Positions 1-6,906 of a stretch of 9,810 nt of DNA are shown in pieces. The DNA comes from Thermoplasmata archaeon. Lineage in GTDB: Archaea; Thermoplasmatota; E2; DHVEG-1; B18-G2. How positions within the stretch are numbered: the first letter of the stretch is position 1; each line of letters begins with the position of its first letter. The DNA is taken from assembly GCA_021161685.1 (NCBI GenBank), contig JAGHAD010000033.1, positions 1-9,810 on the forward strand. The letters are read 5' to 3'. The translations under genes and the position numbers were made by a program. Under the pieces are notes generated by a model. It was not told where the DNA came from, made no database searches, and was given only the letters and a program-made list of their open reading frames with translations.

Positions 1-719
1 GGATATACTCCATGCAGCTCGTAATAGCTCCTCGCCCTCGGTGTCTTGACTTCCTTACCTCCTCCAACAAATCCAAATATGCCCAGTTTTTTGCCTTTTG
101 CCTCAGCTCCTCCTCCCGCAAAGGTCTGATCCGATCCTAAACCAAATCCAGATTGCGTTATTGGGATAATTGTACCGAAATCGAATATCTGCCCAAGTAT
201 ACCTTGGGATCCGTCTATGTCGGTTATCTTATCATAACGTAAAGTTCTCTCTCTTTTCTTCAAGATGCCTCCTTTGAAAATGATCCTGAGATTCGTAATT
301 ATGTACCGGTGGGATTTGATATAGGCAAAGGAGCAGAGGGCAAGGATTGCAGACACTCCAGCAGAATAAAACAGGATAAAGTCCTTTGCGATCGATTCAA
401 ATAGCCATTCATTGTACCATAACAAAAACGTTCCTCCGGCGAGTATGGAGACATAGAGAAAAAATATCCTCCACCTTATGGCGGTGAGGGAAGCCACAAT
501 CCCAGCAAGAAGGGTTACCCCCCACCACACGGGAAGCAGAACAAACCATTTGGATAAAATGCTCGCATATTGCGAATAAGTCGCCATCCACCACAGAAAA
601 ATTGCCCAAACAATTAGAAAGATCCAAATGGATTGTAGTCCCATAAAAGATAACGGATGCGGTGTCAGGATTTTTTTGATGTATTCATCTCTCAGAAGAA
701 GTTCTTCATCTTCTCTCAT
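1..719 (-). CDS. Membrane-anchored bacterial PH-domain (bPH2/DUF304-like) protein, C-terminus cut by window edge
   Basis: The frame is open from an ATG at 719 to the left edge, giving 239 residues without a stop; the C-terminus lies outside. Residues 1-29 are charged and probably cytoplasmic. Four hydrophobic helices follow at about 30-47, 57-80, 84-102 and 112-134. From residue 138 the sequence HRYIITNLRIIFKGGILKKR, then LRYDKITDIDGSQGILGQIF, has the pattern of bacterial PH domains: a Y-x-I/V-T-x-x-R strand, then a Y-x-K-I-x-D strand. A glycine-rich loop (about 191-221) precedes a PRARSYYEL motif that I recall from archaeal members, so little is probably missing. The start overlaps the upstream gene by 14 bases and has an AGGTG ribosome site 7 bases ahead (731-727), which argues for translational coupling. 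Such domains usually sit at the cytoplasmic membrane face; the ligand and exact role are unknown. The family call is fairly firm, the function is not. Confidence 0.8.
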   Translation of the reverse strand, partial: MREDEELLLRDEYIKKILTPHPLSFMGLQSIWIFLIVWAIFLWWMATYSQYASILSKWFVLLPVWWGVTLLAGIVASLTAIRWRIFFLYVSILAGGTFLLWYNEWLFESIAKDFILFYSAGVSAILALCSFAYIKSHRYIITNLRIIFKGGILKKRERTLRYDKITDIDGSQGILGQIFDFGTIIPITQSGFGLGSDQTFAGGGAEAKGKKLGIFGFVGGGKEVKTPRARSYYELHGVY

Positions 720-1746
720 CCATTCGCACCTTCGATCTGCTTAATCTTTCAAGCCTTTTAAGCTTGTTGGTCACACCTCTTATTATCAAAATGCATGTTA
801 CAACTGTTATTAGTAGCGATAGAACTAGGGAGAGGGTTAAACCAAAATCAAAATTAACAAAAACGAGACGCAGAGGAACATATGAGATCAAAGGAACAAA
901 AATTGGTACAAATCTCTTGTAAGAATGCAGCTTATCGCTAGTGTATAGGATAAGAATGAGGAAGTGGACAAAGAACATGGAAACTATTGCTATTATTGAT
1001 AAAAATGCAAGGATGGAAAAGAGCGTTGCATATAAGGGAATGTGAAGCCAGTAAGTGACTAGGAAGAAAAGGTAAAAAATTCCAAGAACGATTAATAGAT
1101 ACTTTGGATGGTTAACTAGAAGGTTTTTTATCATGTATAAATCATGTAGTATGCTGAGCTTCTTTGCACCGCCTTCTATATAGCTAGGTCTTATGCCAAG
1201 ACCAGTTGCTATCAAAATGATAAGAAAAGCGAGATGAAACGGATTAAATAGATCTAAACCCACAATGAGTCTCACAAATCCATAGCTTAGATCAGCTAGG
1301 GTTGAACTGAATTGAACCATCATGCCGGCGAAAGTGTAGGTTACATTTTTTGATAAGTTCAAATGTATAGATCCGCTCGCAAGAAGTATACAGAAAACCA
1401 TGAAAGGAGGGATAAAAAAAGGACCCAAAGCTAGAAATGCGTTTGCAAACCATGCATAAAAACCTTCCTTTTCCTTTTTTGGCGAAACTTTGCTATCGTT
1501 AACGCTAATGGAAAACTCAGAGACCCCGATACCAGTCAATGTGTAGCCGGCAGCGTGGGCTAGTGCTTGAAATAAAATTCCAAGGAAGTTAGAGAATCTA
1601 CAAAAGGCTGTGTGGGTGCTCCATATTTTTGATAATCCATACTTCATACTGTCTACCACTATCAATTGAAAAAACCAAAACAGGACAGCACTCATGAAAG
1701 GAGCAAAAGGGGCGAAGAAAAAAGTATCTATGATCGACCTGCTCAT
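706..1746 (-). CDS. Polytopic membrane protein, possible degenerate site-2-protease (M50)-like protein
   Basis: 346 residues with roughly eight hydrophobic segments (about 17-35, 48-72, 98-124, 137-160, 166-183, 215-234, 237-268, 300-323) and a basic C-terminal tail. I see no firm family signature. The stretch FQALAHAAGYTLTGIGVSEF at 59-78 resembles the M50 zinc motif region (F-HE-LAHA-x-x-x-x-x-G-x-x-V-x-E-F) with the HE pair replaced by Q60-A61 and the second histidine kept as H64. It is followed, as in M50-like proteins, by a hydrophobic helix around 'ALGPFFIPPF' (106-115). Later GIRPSYIEGG (184-193) recalls the Pro-Ser-x-x-Asp motif of that group, again with the acid altered. If this relation is right, the protein probably lacks protease activity. 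It starts 31 bases after the ligase stop, and a TATA-like TATTTAAAA lies about 26 bases before its ATG, so it may have its own leaderless transcript. It overlaps the PH-domain gene, a likely partner. Confidence 0.7.
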   Translation of the reverse strand: MSRSIIDTFFFAPFAPFMSAVLFWFFQLIVVDSMKYGLSKIWSTHTAFCRFSNFLGILFQALAHAAGYTLTGIGVSEFSISVNDSKVSPKKEKEGFYAWFANAFLALGPFFIPPFMVFCILLASGSIHLNLSKNVTYTFAGMMVQFSSTLADLSYGFVRLIVGLDLFNPFHLAFLIILIATGLGIRPSYIEGGAKKLSILHDLYMIKNLLVNHPKYLLIVLGIFYLFFLVTYWLHIPLYATLFSILAFLSIIAIVSMFFVHFLILILYTSDKLHSYKRFVPIFVPLISYVPLRLVFVNFDFGLTLSLVLSLLITVVTCILIIRGVTNKLKRLERLSRSKVRMDERR

Positions 1747-1767
1747 TGCTTCTCAAAAACTTTGGGG

Positions 1768-1776
1768 TTTTAAATA
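1768..1776 (-). promoter_or_regulatory. TATA-like box for a leaderless transcript of the 706-1746 gene
   Basis: TATTTAAAA is centred about 26 bases before the ATG at 1746, in the 31-base gap after the ligase stop. Archaeal TATA boxes sit about 26 bases before the transcription start, so a transcript would begin at the ATG itself. The gene also lacks a convincing ribosome site, which fits leaderless expression. The gap is AT-rich, so chance is possible. Confidence 0.4.
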
Positions 1777-1777
1777 G

Positions 1778-3427
1778 TTAAACTTTTCTCTTCTGCATTT
1801 CAAACAGCTTCTCAAGTTTATTTATATCATCTATTTCATCAACCCCCTTATCCCACCTTATCCTCTCTATCCTTGGAAACCTCAAGGCGTATCCAGATGG
1901 ATAAACCGAACTCTTCATTATTTCTCCAAATTTCACCTCAACAACGAGTTCGGGCTTTACTATAAATCTTCTTCCCTCCCTTTTTATCGCAATTCGCTTG
2001 AAGTACTCCGTTAACTCTTCTATTTCCTCATCGGTTAACCCACAGTAAGCCTTGGCAACGGGAAGCAGTTCCCCGTTTCTATCTCTTGCTGCAAAGGTAT
2101 AATCGGATAAAACATTTGCTCTCTTTCCATGTCCATATTCAACAGCTATAACAACCAAATCCAAAGACTCTGGTTTCTGTTTGAACTTGAGCCAGTGCTT
2201 ACCTCTCTTTCCGGGCAGATATCTAGAGTTTGGATCCTTTATCATCACTCCCTCAAAACCTTCGCTGACCGCTTTCATGTAAAATTTTTCCCCTTCTTCC
2301 TTACTAGAAGTAACTAACTGCTCAGCCAGCTTGATGTGTTTTGTTTGACTTAAGGTTTTTTCAAGCAATTCTCTTCTTTCCTTTAAAGGTATATCGATGA
2401 GGCTTTTACCATTCAACCAAAGTATGTCAAAAACATAGAGCCTCACCGGTACTTTCTTAGCTATATCTTCCAAACCATATTTTCTTCTCAACCTTCTCAT
2501 CAGAAGCTGGAACGACTTTGGAGATCTGTGAAACGGTATCACTTCTCCATCTAGGATAAACTCGTGGGGATTTTCGCTTAACTCTTCAACAACTTCTTGA
2601 AGGTTCTTGGTAACATCCTCAAACTTCCTGGTAAATATCCTTATTTCCCTGCCCTTGTGGATCTCAACCCTCGCTCCATCGTATTTATACTCAAAGACCG
2701 CTTTACCATATCTCCTTATACCTTCCCCAATGTCTTCTGCCATCTCCGCAAGCATATGTTTTACTGGCCTACCGATCTTGATGCTAACCCTACTTAACCC
2801 CTCTTCACCTCCTTTCTTTGCAATCAGGGCAACCTCTCCAAGATCTGAAAGGAGCATGTGAGCTTTCCTTACAAGCTCAAGATCTACCCCAAAAGCCTTC
2901 GATATAGCTTCTTCCATCAATCCTTCCTTGAAACCAAACCTGGTTTCTCCAGTTATGGTTTTTATGATCAGCTTAGCTTCTTTAGGACTTGCCCGATTTA
3001 GCAGACCGATGAGCAAAGTGGATTTCTTCTTTATGGATCCCTCTCCTCTTGCCTTTGATATGAGATCAAAGAACCGATGGACTTCTCTCATGGTTAAAGG
3101 TTCTCGATACAGATGCATCCTTGGTTTTTTGGCTAGAACTTCCTCACCAGCTAAACCGAGGTCTCCAAACTTATCAAATGCCTCGAACAATTCTTTCTCG
3201 CTAACCCCAGAAACTTTTCTTATGCAATCCCATAAAGTTGACCATCCAACGTTTAATTCCTTTCCAGTCCATTCTGGAAAAGCTTTTCCAGTTAACATAT
3301 AACATGCAATTGGAATATCTCTATCATCCAGTTTCTTTAGGAAGGAGGCAACAATATCAATCTTTTCCAACTTACTCGTCGTGCTTCCCACTTTTTCATA
3401 GCAATCGATGAGATCCCTGAGTAGCAT
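1778..3427 (-). CDS. lig: ATP-dependent DNA ligase
   Basis: 549 residues, the usual length for archaeal replicative ligases, which seal nicks in Okazaki-fragment joining and repair using ATP. An N-terminal DNA-binding domain (about 1-215) opens with the family pattern in which a short helix leads into 'TTSKLEK' (16-22), which supports the ATG at 3427. The adenylation domain carries motif I KYDGAR at 248-253, with K248 the expected AMP-linked lysine. Motif III is FILDGEVI (290-297), IIIa YVFDILWLNG (331-340), IV EGVMIKD (392-398) and V WLKFK (412-416). The OB-fold domain ends with motif VI-like RFPRIERIRWDK (516-527). All key residues are present, so the enzyme should be active. It lies 41 bases after the transporter gene on the same strand. 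A weak TATA-like TTACATAA (3458-3451) about 27 bases before the start could give it a separate transcript. I infer no functional link to the transporter. Confidence 0.97.
   Translation of the reverse strand: MLLRDLIDCYEKVGSTTSKLEKIDIVASFLKKLDDRDIPIACYMLTGKAFPEWTGKELNVGWSTLWDCIRKVSGVSEKELFEAFDKFGDLGLAGEEVLAKKPRMHLYREPLTMREVHRFFDLISKARGEGSIKKKSTLLIGLLNRASPKEAKLIIKTITGETRFGFKEGLMEEAISKAFGVDLELVRKAHMLLSDLGEVALIAKKGGEEGLSRVSIKIGRPVKHMLAEMAEDIGEGIRRYGKAVFEYKYDGARVEIHKGREIRIFTRKFEDVTKNLQEVVEELSENPHEFILDGEVIPFHRSPKSFQLLMRRLRRKYGLEDIAKKVPVRLYVFDILWLNGKSLIDIPLKERRELLEKTLSQTKHIKLAEQLVTSSKEEGEKFYMKAVSEGFEGVMIKDPNSRYLPGKRGKHWLKFKQKPESLDLVVIAVEYGHGKRANVLSDYTFAARDRNGELLPVAKAYCGLTDEEIEELTEYFKRIAIKREGRRFIVKPELVVEVKFGEIMKSSVYPSGYALRFPRIERIRWDKGVDEIDDINKLEKLFEMQKRKV
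3274..3291. repeat. Perfect 18-bp palindrome inside the ligase gene
   Basis: CTGGAAAAGCTTTTCCAG equals its own reverse complement. It lies within codons for ligase residues about 46-52 (GKAFPEW region). Nothing nearby marks it as an operator, and coding constraint alone may explain it. Confidence 0.6.
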
Positions 3428-3468
3428 ACCTTATAGATGATCTTGCCATCTTATGTAACTTTTGCAAC

Positions 3469-4725
3469 CTAAACGTTCTCCCATTCTTTCAGGATGGAGT
3501 TCCATCTGAATTCCTTTATACCTGGGATAGATTCCAGTCTTTTCACGATCCTCTCGTATCCTTTAAGTAAAGTTCTCGTCGTAACCCTAGCTATAACATC
3601 GTATGTTCCGGATACTGCCGAAACAGAATCCACACCCTTTATTTTCCATATCTCCTCTATCAGTTTTGCAACTCTAACGCCAGGTGCAGCCCTTATGAAT
3701 ATATATGCCCTTACTTGAGTTATAGCAAATGAAATTATACCGAGTATAACCAAGATAAATCCAATTGACCTGGTCAACCATAAAGTGGGAGTTGTCGGAA
3801 ACGGTATTGGTATAAACAGGCTTAGTATGAAGGTAACTGGGATAGCAAAAACTATGGTTGTAGCCTTAACGGCTTGGGTGACACTTGCTTTCCCTATACC
3901 GAGGGCTCTGATGTGAAAGATGTATGAAAAGAAGGCTAGGGTCGCCACTATAGATACTAACCAAAAGAAGTTCATGGAAGATTCTATACCCATAGCCAAA
4001 AGTGGTTTTTTGAGAAATTGTCCAAGGATCAACATTATAATGATCATGAAAGCCAAAGAGAATAGGATGTTCCAAAACCTTATGTTGAGAGAATCGTTGG
4101 GCTCACCTTTCATCTTTAGTAGCTTCAGTTTCCTCTGATATATTGAAAGCAGTACCCAACCTGGATTAACGACCAGAAATACTATTGCAAGTGCCGAGAG
4201 ATCGATTTCTCCTTTGAAAGATAGAGAACCGAGAATTGCACCAGATGTAACGATTGCTGATGATTGTATCTCTATTAGGGTGGGGGCATTCTTTTCCGCT
4301 ATAACCTCTACCAGAAGGAGGTAGAGGATAACCGTTTGATAGAATGGCAGAACTGTGGATGGATCTGGCATTACAGTGAGGACGAAAAAATAACCAGTGG
4401 TGGTTATAGCATTGCCAAAACCAGCCAAGAGATGGTAAGCTATTTCCTCTCTCCTTACAAATCGCAGGTGCTTGAAGGCGGGATCAAGAAGGCTTCCCAA
4501 GCTTCTCCCTTTACATGGTATAGAGAGGATAAGGCAGAATAGAAGAGTTATGATAAAGCCAACTAGAAAAACTGAAAAACCATAGAGCAATGGTGCCTCT
4601 TCATAGACCTCTCCATATTTCCTTATAGCAATTACATCCATTCCCGCACTAATGGATGCTATCGCCGAGGAAGCGAGAGCCAAGGCATAAAAAAGATATC
4701 TCTTTCTTATTTTGAAGAACATCAT
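3469..4725 (-). CDS. EamA/DMT-like ten-helix transporter with a C-terminal Lrp/AsnC-type RAM ligand-binding domain
   Basis: 418 residues in two parts. Residues 1-337 hold about ten hydrophobic segments (near 11-34, 46-70, 98-118, 124-142, 152-170, 175-196, 216-236, 253-272, 284-304, 316-336), the layout of two-repeat EamA/DMT permeases, which export or take up small metabolites. The second half contains the typical 'G-x-A-S-V-T-Q-A-V-K' lead into helix 9 (278-287). Residues about 338-415 form a complete RAM domain: first strand AYIFIRAAP, helix, second strand, then the signature VSGTYDVIARV (371-381) with G373 and D376, then a helix and a last strand. RAM domains bind amino acids at dimer faces in Lrp/AsnC regulators. 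With ten helices both ends should be cytoplasmic, so the domain could sense internal amino acids and gate the carrier. No helix-turn-helix is present. The ATG overlaps the stop of the free RAM gene (ATGA, 4725-4722), so the two are probably made together. The substrate is unknown. Confidence 0.85.
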   Translation of the reverse strand: MMFFKIRKRYLFYALALASSAIASISAGMDVIAIRKYGEVYEEAPLLYGFSVFLVGFIITLLFCLILSIPCKGRSLGSLLDPAFKHLRFVRREEIAYHLLAGFGNAITTTGYFFVLTVMPDPSTVLPFYQTVILYLLLVEVIAEKNAPTLIEIQSSAIVTSGAILGSLSFKGEIDLSALAIVFLVVNPGWVLLSIYQRKLKLLKMKGEPNDSLNIRFWNILFSLAFMIIIMLILGQFLKKPLLAMGIESSMNFFWLVSIVATLAFFSYIFHIRALGIGKASVTQAVKATTIVFAIPVTFILSLFIPIPFPTTPTLWLTRSIGFILVILGIISFAITQVRAYIFIRAAPGVRVAKLIEEIWKIKGVDSVSAVSGTYDVIARVTTRTLLKGYERIVKRLESIPGIKEFRWNSILKEWENV

Positions 4726-4961
4726 AGTGTTATCTCTTTCTCGATTACATGGGTTGTCGTCTGCCTTATGCCGTCTATGGTTTGCAACTCATCCGTTAGC
4801 TGGAGGAGCTGTTCGGTATCCCTTACCTTAACCTTCACTATGAGATCGCAATCCCCAGTCACAACCGCTATGCTCTCGACGTTTTTCAACTCCCTTGCTT
4901 TCTGCAGAACCTTTTCCAGCTTACCAACCCTCGTTTTGACAAGTATGTAGGCTTTGATCAT
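4722..4961 (-). CDS. Stand-alone Lrp/AsnC-type RAM domain protein (no DNA-binding domain)
   Basis: 79 residues covering just one RAM (AsnC ligand-binding) fold: strand IKAYILVKT (2-10), helix about 13-26, strand 29-34, the signature VTGDCDLIVKV (34-44) with G36 and D39, helix about 48-60, and a final strand about 66-75. Lrp/AsnC regulators are about 150 residues because they add an N-terminal helix-turn-helix; that part is absent, and the gene is not truncated because its start and promoter are in place. Such small proteins form ring-like oligomers that bind amino acids at subunit faces. The start is the ATG at 4961, with GTGATC just before it matching the archaeal ribosome-site consensus, though close. 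The sequence aligns end to end with the C-terminal domain of the next gene, which it overlaps by 4 bases. It may therefore mix with that domain in hetero-oligomers or report amino-acid supply to it (inference). Confidence 0.9.
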   Translation of the reverse strand: MIKAYILVKTRVGKLEKVLQKARELKNVESIAVVTGDCDLIVKVKVRDTEQLLQLTDELQTIDGIRQTTTHVIEKEITL

Positions 4962-4980
4962 GGGATCACAATCTGTGCCT

Positions 4981-5002
4981 GCATTAATAAAGCATTTATA
5001 AA
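4981..5002. repeat. Tandem 11-bp direct repeat in the divergent control region
   Basis: Two adjacent copies, GCATTAATAAA (4981-4991) and GCATTTATAAA (4992-5002), differ at one base. The unit length is close to one helical turn, so both copies face the same side of the DNA. Each copy contains a TATA-like core on the minus strand, so the repeat could serve as a double TATA element, a regulator site or both. Confidence 0.6.
4984..5002 (-). promoter_or_regulatory. Candidate promoter of the RAM/transporter/ligase series
   Basis: On the minus strand TTTATAAA (5002-4995) lies about 37 bases before the ATG at 4961, predicting a transcript with a leader of about 11 bases. A second core, TTTATTAA (4991-4984), lies about 26 bases before the ATG, predicting a leaderless one. 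A purine-rich GGAAGGATAAC just upstream could be part of a TFB-recognition element. Which core is used cannot be told by reading. Confidence 0.5.
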
Positions 5003-5035
5003 GTTATCCTTCCTTGCTTCATTCAAATCACAACG

Positions 5036-5042
5036 TATTTAA
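5036..5042 (+). promoter_or_regulatory. Candidate TATA box for the transketolase series
   Basis: TATTTAA here would place the transcription start near 5065. That leaves a leader of about 28 bases containing the GGAG ribosome site at 5081-5084 and the ATG at 5093. The same start would also suit leaderless use of the GTG at 5066, so the box does not by itself decide the start codon. Confidence 0.45.
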
Positions 5043-5080
5043 TCTGCGTACTGAATACCGCCATCGTGGGTTACCTAATA

Positions 5081-5084
5081 GGAG
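5081..5084 (+). promoter_or_regulatory. Ribosome binding site deciding the transketolase start
   Basis: GGAG lies 8 bases before the ATG at 5093, a normal spacing. The in-frame GTG at 5066 has no such site, so I prefer 5093. Confidence 0.55.
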
Positions 5085-5092
5085 AAGTATGT

Positions 5093-5959
5093 ATGAAGAA
5101 GCATGTACATGATAATGAGCTAGTGAGGAAGCTCAACCTAATAGCCACAAGAATGAGAAAAAAGATAATAGAAATGCTATATCGTGCAAAGTCTGGTCAT
5201 CCAGGAGGTTGTTTATCCGCTATAGATGCAATCGTTGCTCTCTATTTTCATCACATGAGACACGATCCAAAAAATCCAAAGGATTCAAATAGGGACAGAT
5301 TCATCCTGAGCAAGGGGCACGCAGCTCCAGCTCTTTATGCAGTTCTCGCAGAATGCGGTTATTTCGATAAAAAGGAGCTCTTAAGATTGAGAGAGATCAA
5401 CTCTATCTTACAAGGTCATCCAGCGAATACCTTAACGCCAGGCGTAGAGGTATCGACTGGATCTCTTGGACAAGGTCTATCATTTGCAGTTGGAGTGGCT
5501 TTAGCTGGTAAGCTAGATAAGAAAGATTACAGGGTTTACGTCTTGATAGGCGATGGAGAGGCTGAGGAAGGGCAAATTTGGGAAGCTGCTGCGAGTGCGT
5601 CTCACTACAGGTTAGATAACCTCATAGCAATGCTTGATAGAAATAGGTTGCAGATAGACGGTACAACCGAAGAAATATATGGTTTGGAGCCGATCGTTGA
5701 GAGATGGGAGTCATTTGGATGGAACGTCTTAGAAATAGATGGACACGATATGAAACAGATACTGGATGCCTTGGATAAAGCCTGCTCCTTTAAAAATGGA
5801 AAGCCGACCATGATAATTATGAATACCATCAAGGGAAAGGGAGTTTCATTTATGGAGAATAACCTTAAGTTCCATGGAATAGCTCCAAATGAAGAGGAAT
5901 ACAAAATGGCAATGAAGGAGTTGGAAGAGCTCGAGAGGAAGCTAGAGGGGAAAAAATGA
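5093..5959 (+). CDS. tktA: Transketolase, N-terminal (TPP-binding) subunit
   Basis: 288 residues from the ATG at 5093; an in-frame GTG at 5066 would add nine. Transketolase moves two-carbon ketol units between sugar phosphates, and in many archaea it is split into two genes, this being the first half. Seen here: SGHPGG (34-39), 'SKGHAAPALY' (73-82) with the histidine expected to contact substrate and cofactor, 'STGSLGQGLS' (121-130), and the thiamine diphosphate/metal motif GDGEAEEGQ (153-161) ending in LDRN (181-184). Near the C-terminus 'NTIKGKGVSFMEN' (244-256) is also typical. The length matches other archaeal N-terminal halves. It is followed by the C-terminal half with a 4-base overlap, so the two are made together for a heteromeric enzyme. 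In archaea without the oxidative pentose pathway this enzyme helps supply ribose and erythrose phosphates; purE downstream fits that use. Confidence 0.95.
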   Translation: MKKHVHDNELVRKLNLIATRMRKKIIEMLYRAKSGHPGGCLSAIDAIVALYFHHMRHDPKNPKDSNRDRFILSKGHAAPALYAVLAECGYFDKKELLRLREINSILQGHPANTLTPGVEVSTGSLGQGLSFAVGVALAGKLDKKDYRVYVLIGDGEAEEGQIWEAAASASHYRLDNLIAMLDRNRLQIDGTTEEIYGLEPIVERWESFGWNVLEIDGHDMKQILDALDKACSFKNGKPTMIIMNTIKGKGVSFMENNLKFHGIAPNEEEYKMAMKELEELERKLEGKK

Positions 5960-6897
5960 AGAAGATTAATCCGAGAGATGTCTATGGAGAGACCCTCGTT
6001 AAACTTGGTGAACAGAATCCGAACATAGTTGTCCTAGATGCTGATCTATCGAAATCTACAAAGACCTACAAGTTTGGAGAAAGGTTTCCAGATAGATTTT
6101 TCAACATGGGAATAGCGGAAGCAAATATGGTATCGGTAGCTGCAGGTTTAGCGTCATGCGGTAAAATTGTTTTCGCAAGTACGTTTGCCGTTTTTGTTCC
6201 TGGGAAGACATACGATCAGATAAGGATGAGTGTCGCTTACTCGAACATGAACGTTAAGCTCTTCTGTACCCATGCCGGAATAAACGTCGGGAAGGATGGT
6301 TTCAGCCATCAGATGATAGAAGATATAGCGTTGATGAGGGTTCTTCCGAACATGAAGGTGTTTGCTCCGAGTGATCCATATCAAGCTGGGAGGGTTGCGG
6401 AGTTGATGGCAGAGCATTACGGGCCAATGTATGCTAGGGTGAGCAGGGAGCCGATGTATCAAATTTATGAAAGGGATGTTTTGGAAGAGATGGAAATAGG
6501 AAAATCCATAAAGGTAAGAGAGGGAGATGATATTACCCTTTTGGCTCACGGTCTAATGCTTCACGAGTGCATCCTTGCTGCTCGCGATCTTGAGAAGAGA
6601 GGCATAAGTGCAGAAGTTATAGATATCTGGAGTATAAAACCTCTTAATGAAAATGAAATAATCAAGTCCGTAAGGAAAACAGGGAGGGTAATAACGGTTG
6701 AGGAGCATTCTATAATCGGTGGAGCTGGAAGCGCGGTTGCTGAATTGATAGCTGAAAAGGGAATAAATGCGAAATTCAAAAGAATGGGTATCATGGATGT
6801 CTTTTCGGAATCTGGAGATCCAAGGGACTTGTTCGAGAAATATGGTATATCGAAAGAGCACATTGTCAAAAATTCGATGGAGATGTGTTCAGACTAA
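5956..6897 (+). CDS. tktB: Transketolase, C-terminal (pyrimidine-binding) subunit
   Basis: 313 residues forming the second half of the split transketolase. The pyrimidine-binding domain (about 5-165) contains MGIAEANM (51-58), where E55 is the glutamate that activates the thiamine diphosphate. It also has 'TFAVFVPGKTYDQIR' (76-90) and KDGFSHQ (113-119), with H118 in the place of the conserved active-site histidine. 'APSDPYQ' (137-143) and 'YGPMYARVSRE' (155-165) are typical. The C-terminal domain (about 185-305) has 'VIDIWSIKPLNE' (221-232) and 'VITVEEHSIIGGAGSAV' (245-261), the usual family end. The ATG at 5956 overlaps the upstream TGA (ATGA), with a GAGGGG ribosome site 5 bases ahead, so expression is coupled to the N-terminal half. 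The domain also resembles deoxyxylulose-phosphate synthase and pyruvate dehydrogenase E1 beta, but the partner half makes transketolase the right reading. Confidence 0.95.
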   Translation: MKKINPRDVYGETLVKLGEQNPNIVVLDADLSKSTKTYKFGERFPDRFFNMGIAEANMVSVAAGLASCGKIVFASTFAVFVPGKTYDQIRMSVAYSNMNVKLFCTHAGINVGKDGFSHQMIEDIALMRVLPNMKVFAPSDPYQAGRVAELMAEHYGPMYARVSREPMYQIYERDVLEEMEIGKSIKVREGDDITLLAHGLMLHECILAARDLEKRGISAEVIDIWSIKPLNENEIIKSVRKTGRVITVEEHSIIGGAGSAVAELIAEKGINAKFKRMGIMDVFSESGDPRDLFEKYGISKEHIVKNSMEMCSD

Positions 6898-6906
6898 AAA
6901 CTAAAT

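Noticed and set aside
409..627. Minus-strand 72-residue open frame
   Set aside because: It is out of frame with the long PH-domain gene at 1-719 that covers it, and its residue make-up shows no family pattern.
2129..3302. Several plus-strand open frames (62, 66, 84 and 124 residues)
   Set aside because: All lie antisense to the DNA ligase, whose motifs fill the region, and none has a ribosome site or recognisable domain.
3428..3468. Possible terminator between transporter and ligase genes
   Set aside because: The 41-base gap has no T-rich run or stem on the minus strand, so no stop of transcription can be supported.
3494..4542. Plus- and minus-strand frames of 68-74 residues across the transporter
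   Set aside because: They overlap the transporter and its RAM domain in other frames and show no protein family signature.
4768..4950. Plus-strand 60-residue frame
   Set aside because: It is antisense to the stand-alone RAM gene, which is complete and has a promoter and ribosome site.
4722..4961. Truncated Lrp/AsnC regulator that lost its helix-turn-helix
   Set aside because: Start, upstream TATA-like box and full RAM fold are all present, and stand-alone RAM proteins are a known type, so it is not a broken gene.
5605..6869. Minus-strand frames of 99-131 residues
   Set aside because: They are antisense to the two transketolase genes, whose catalytic motifs are intact throughout.
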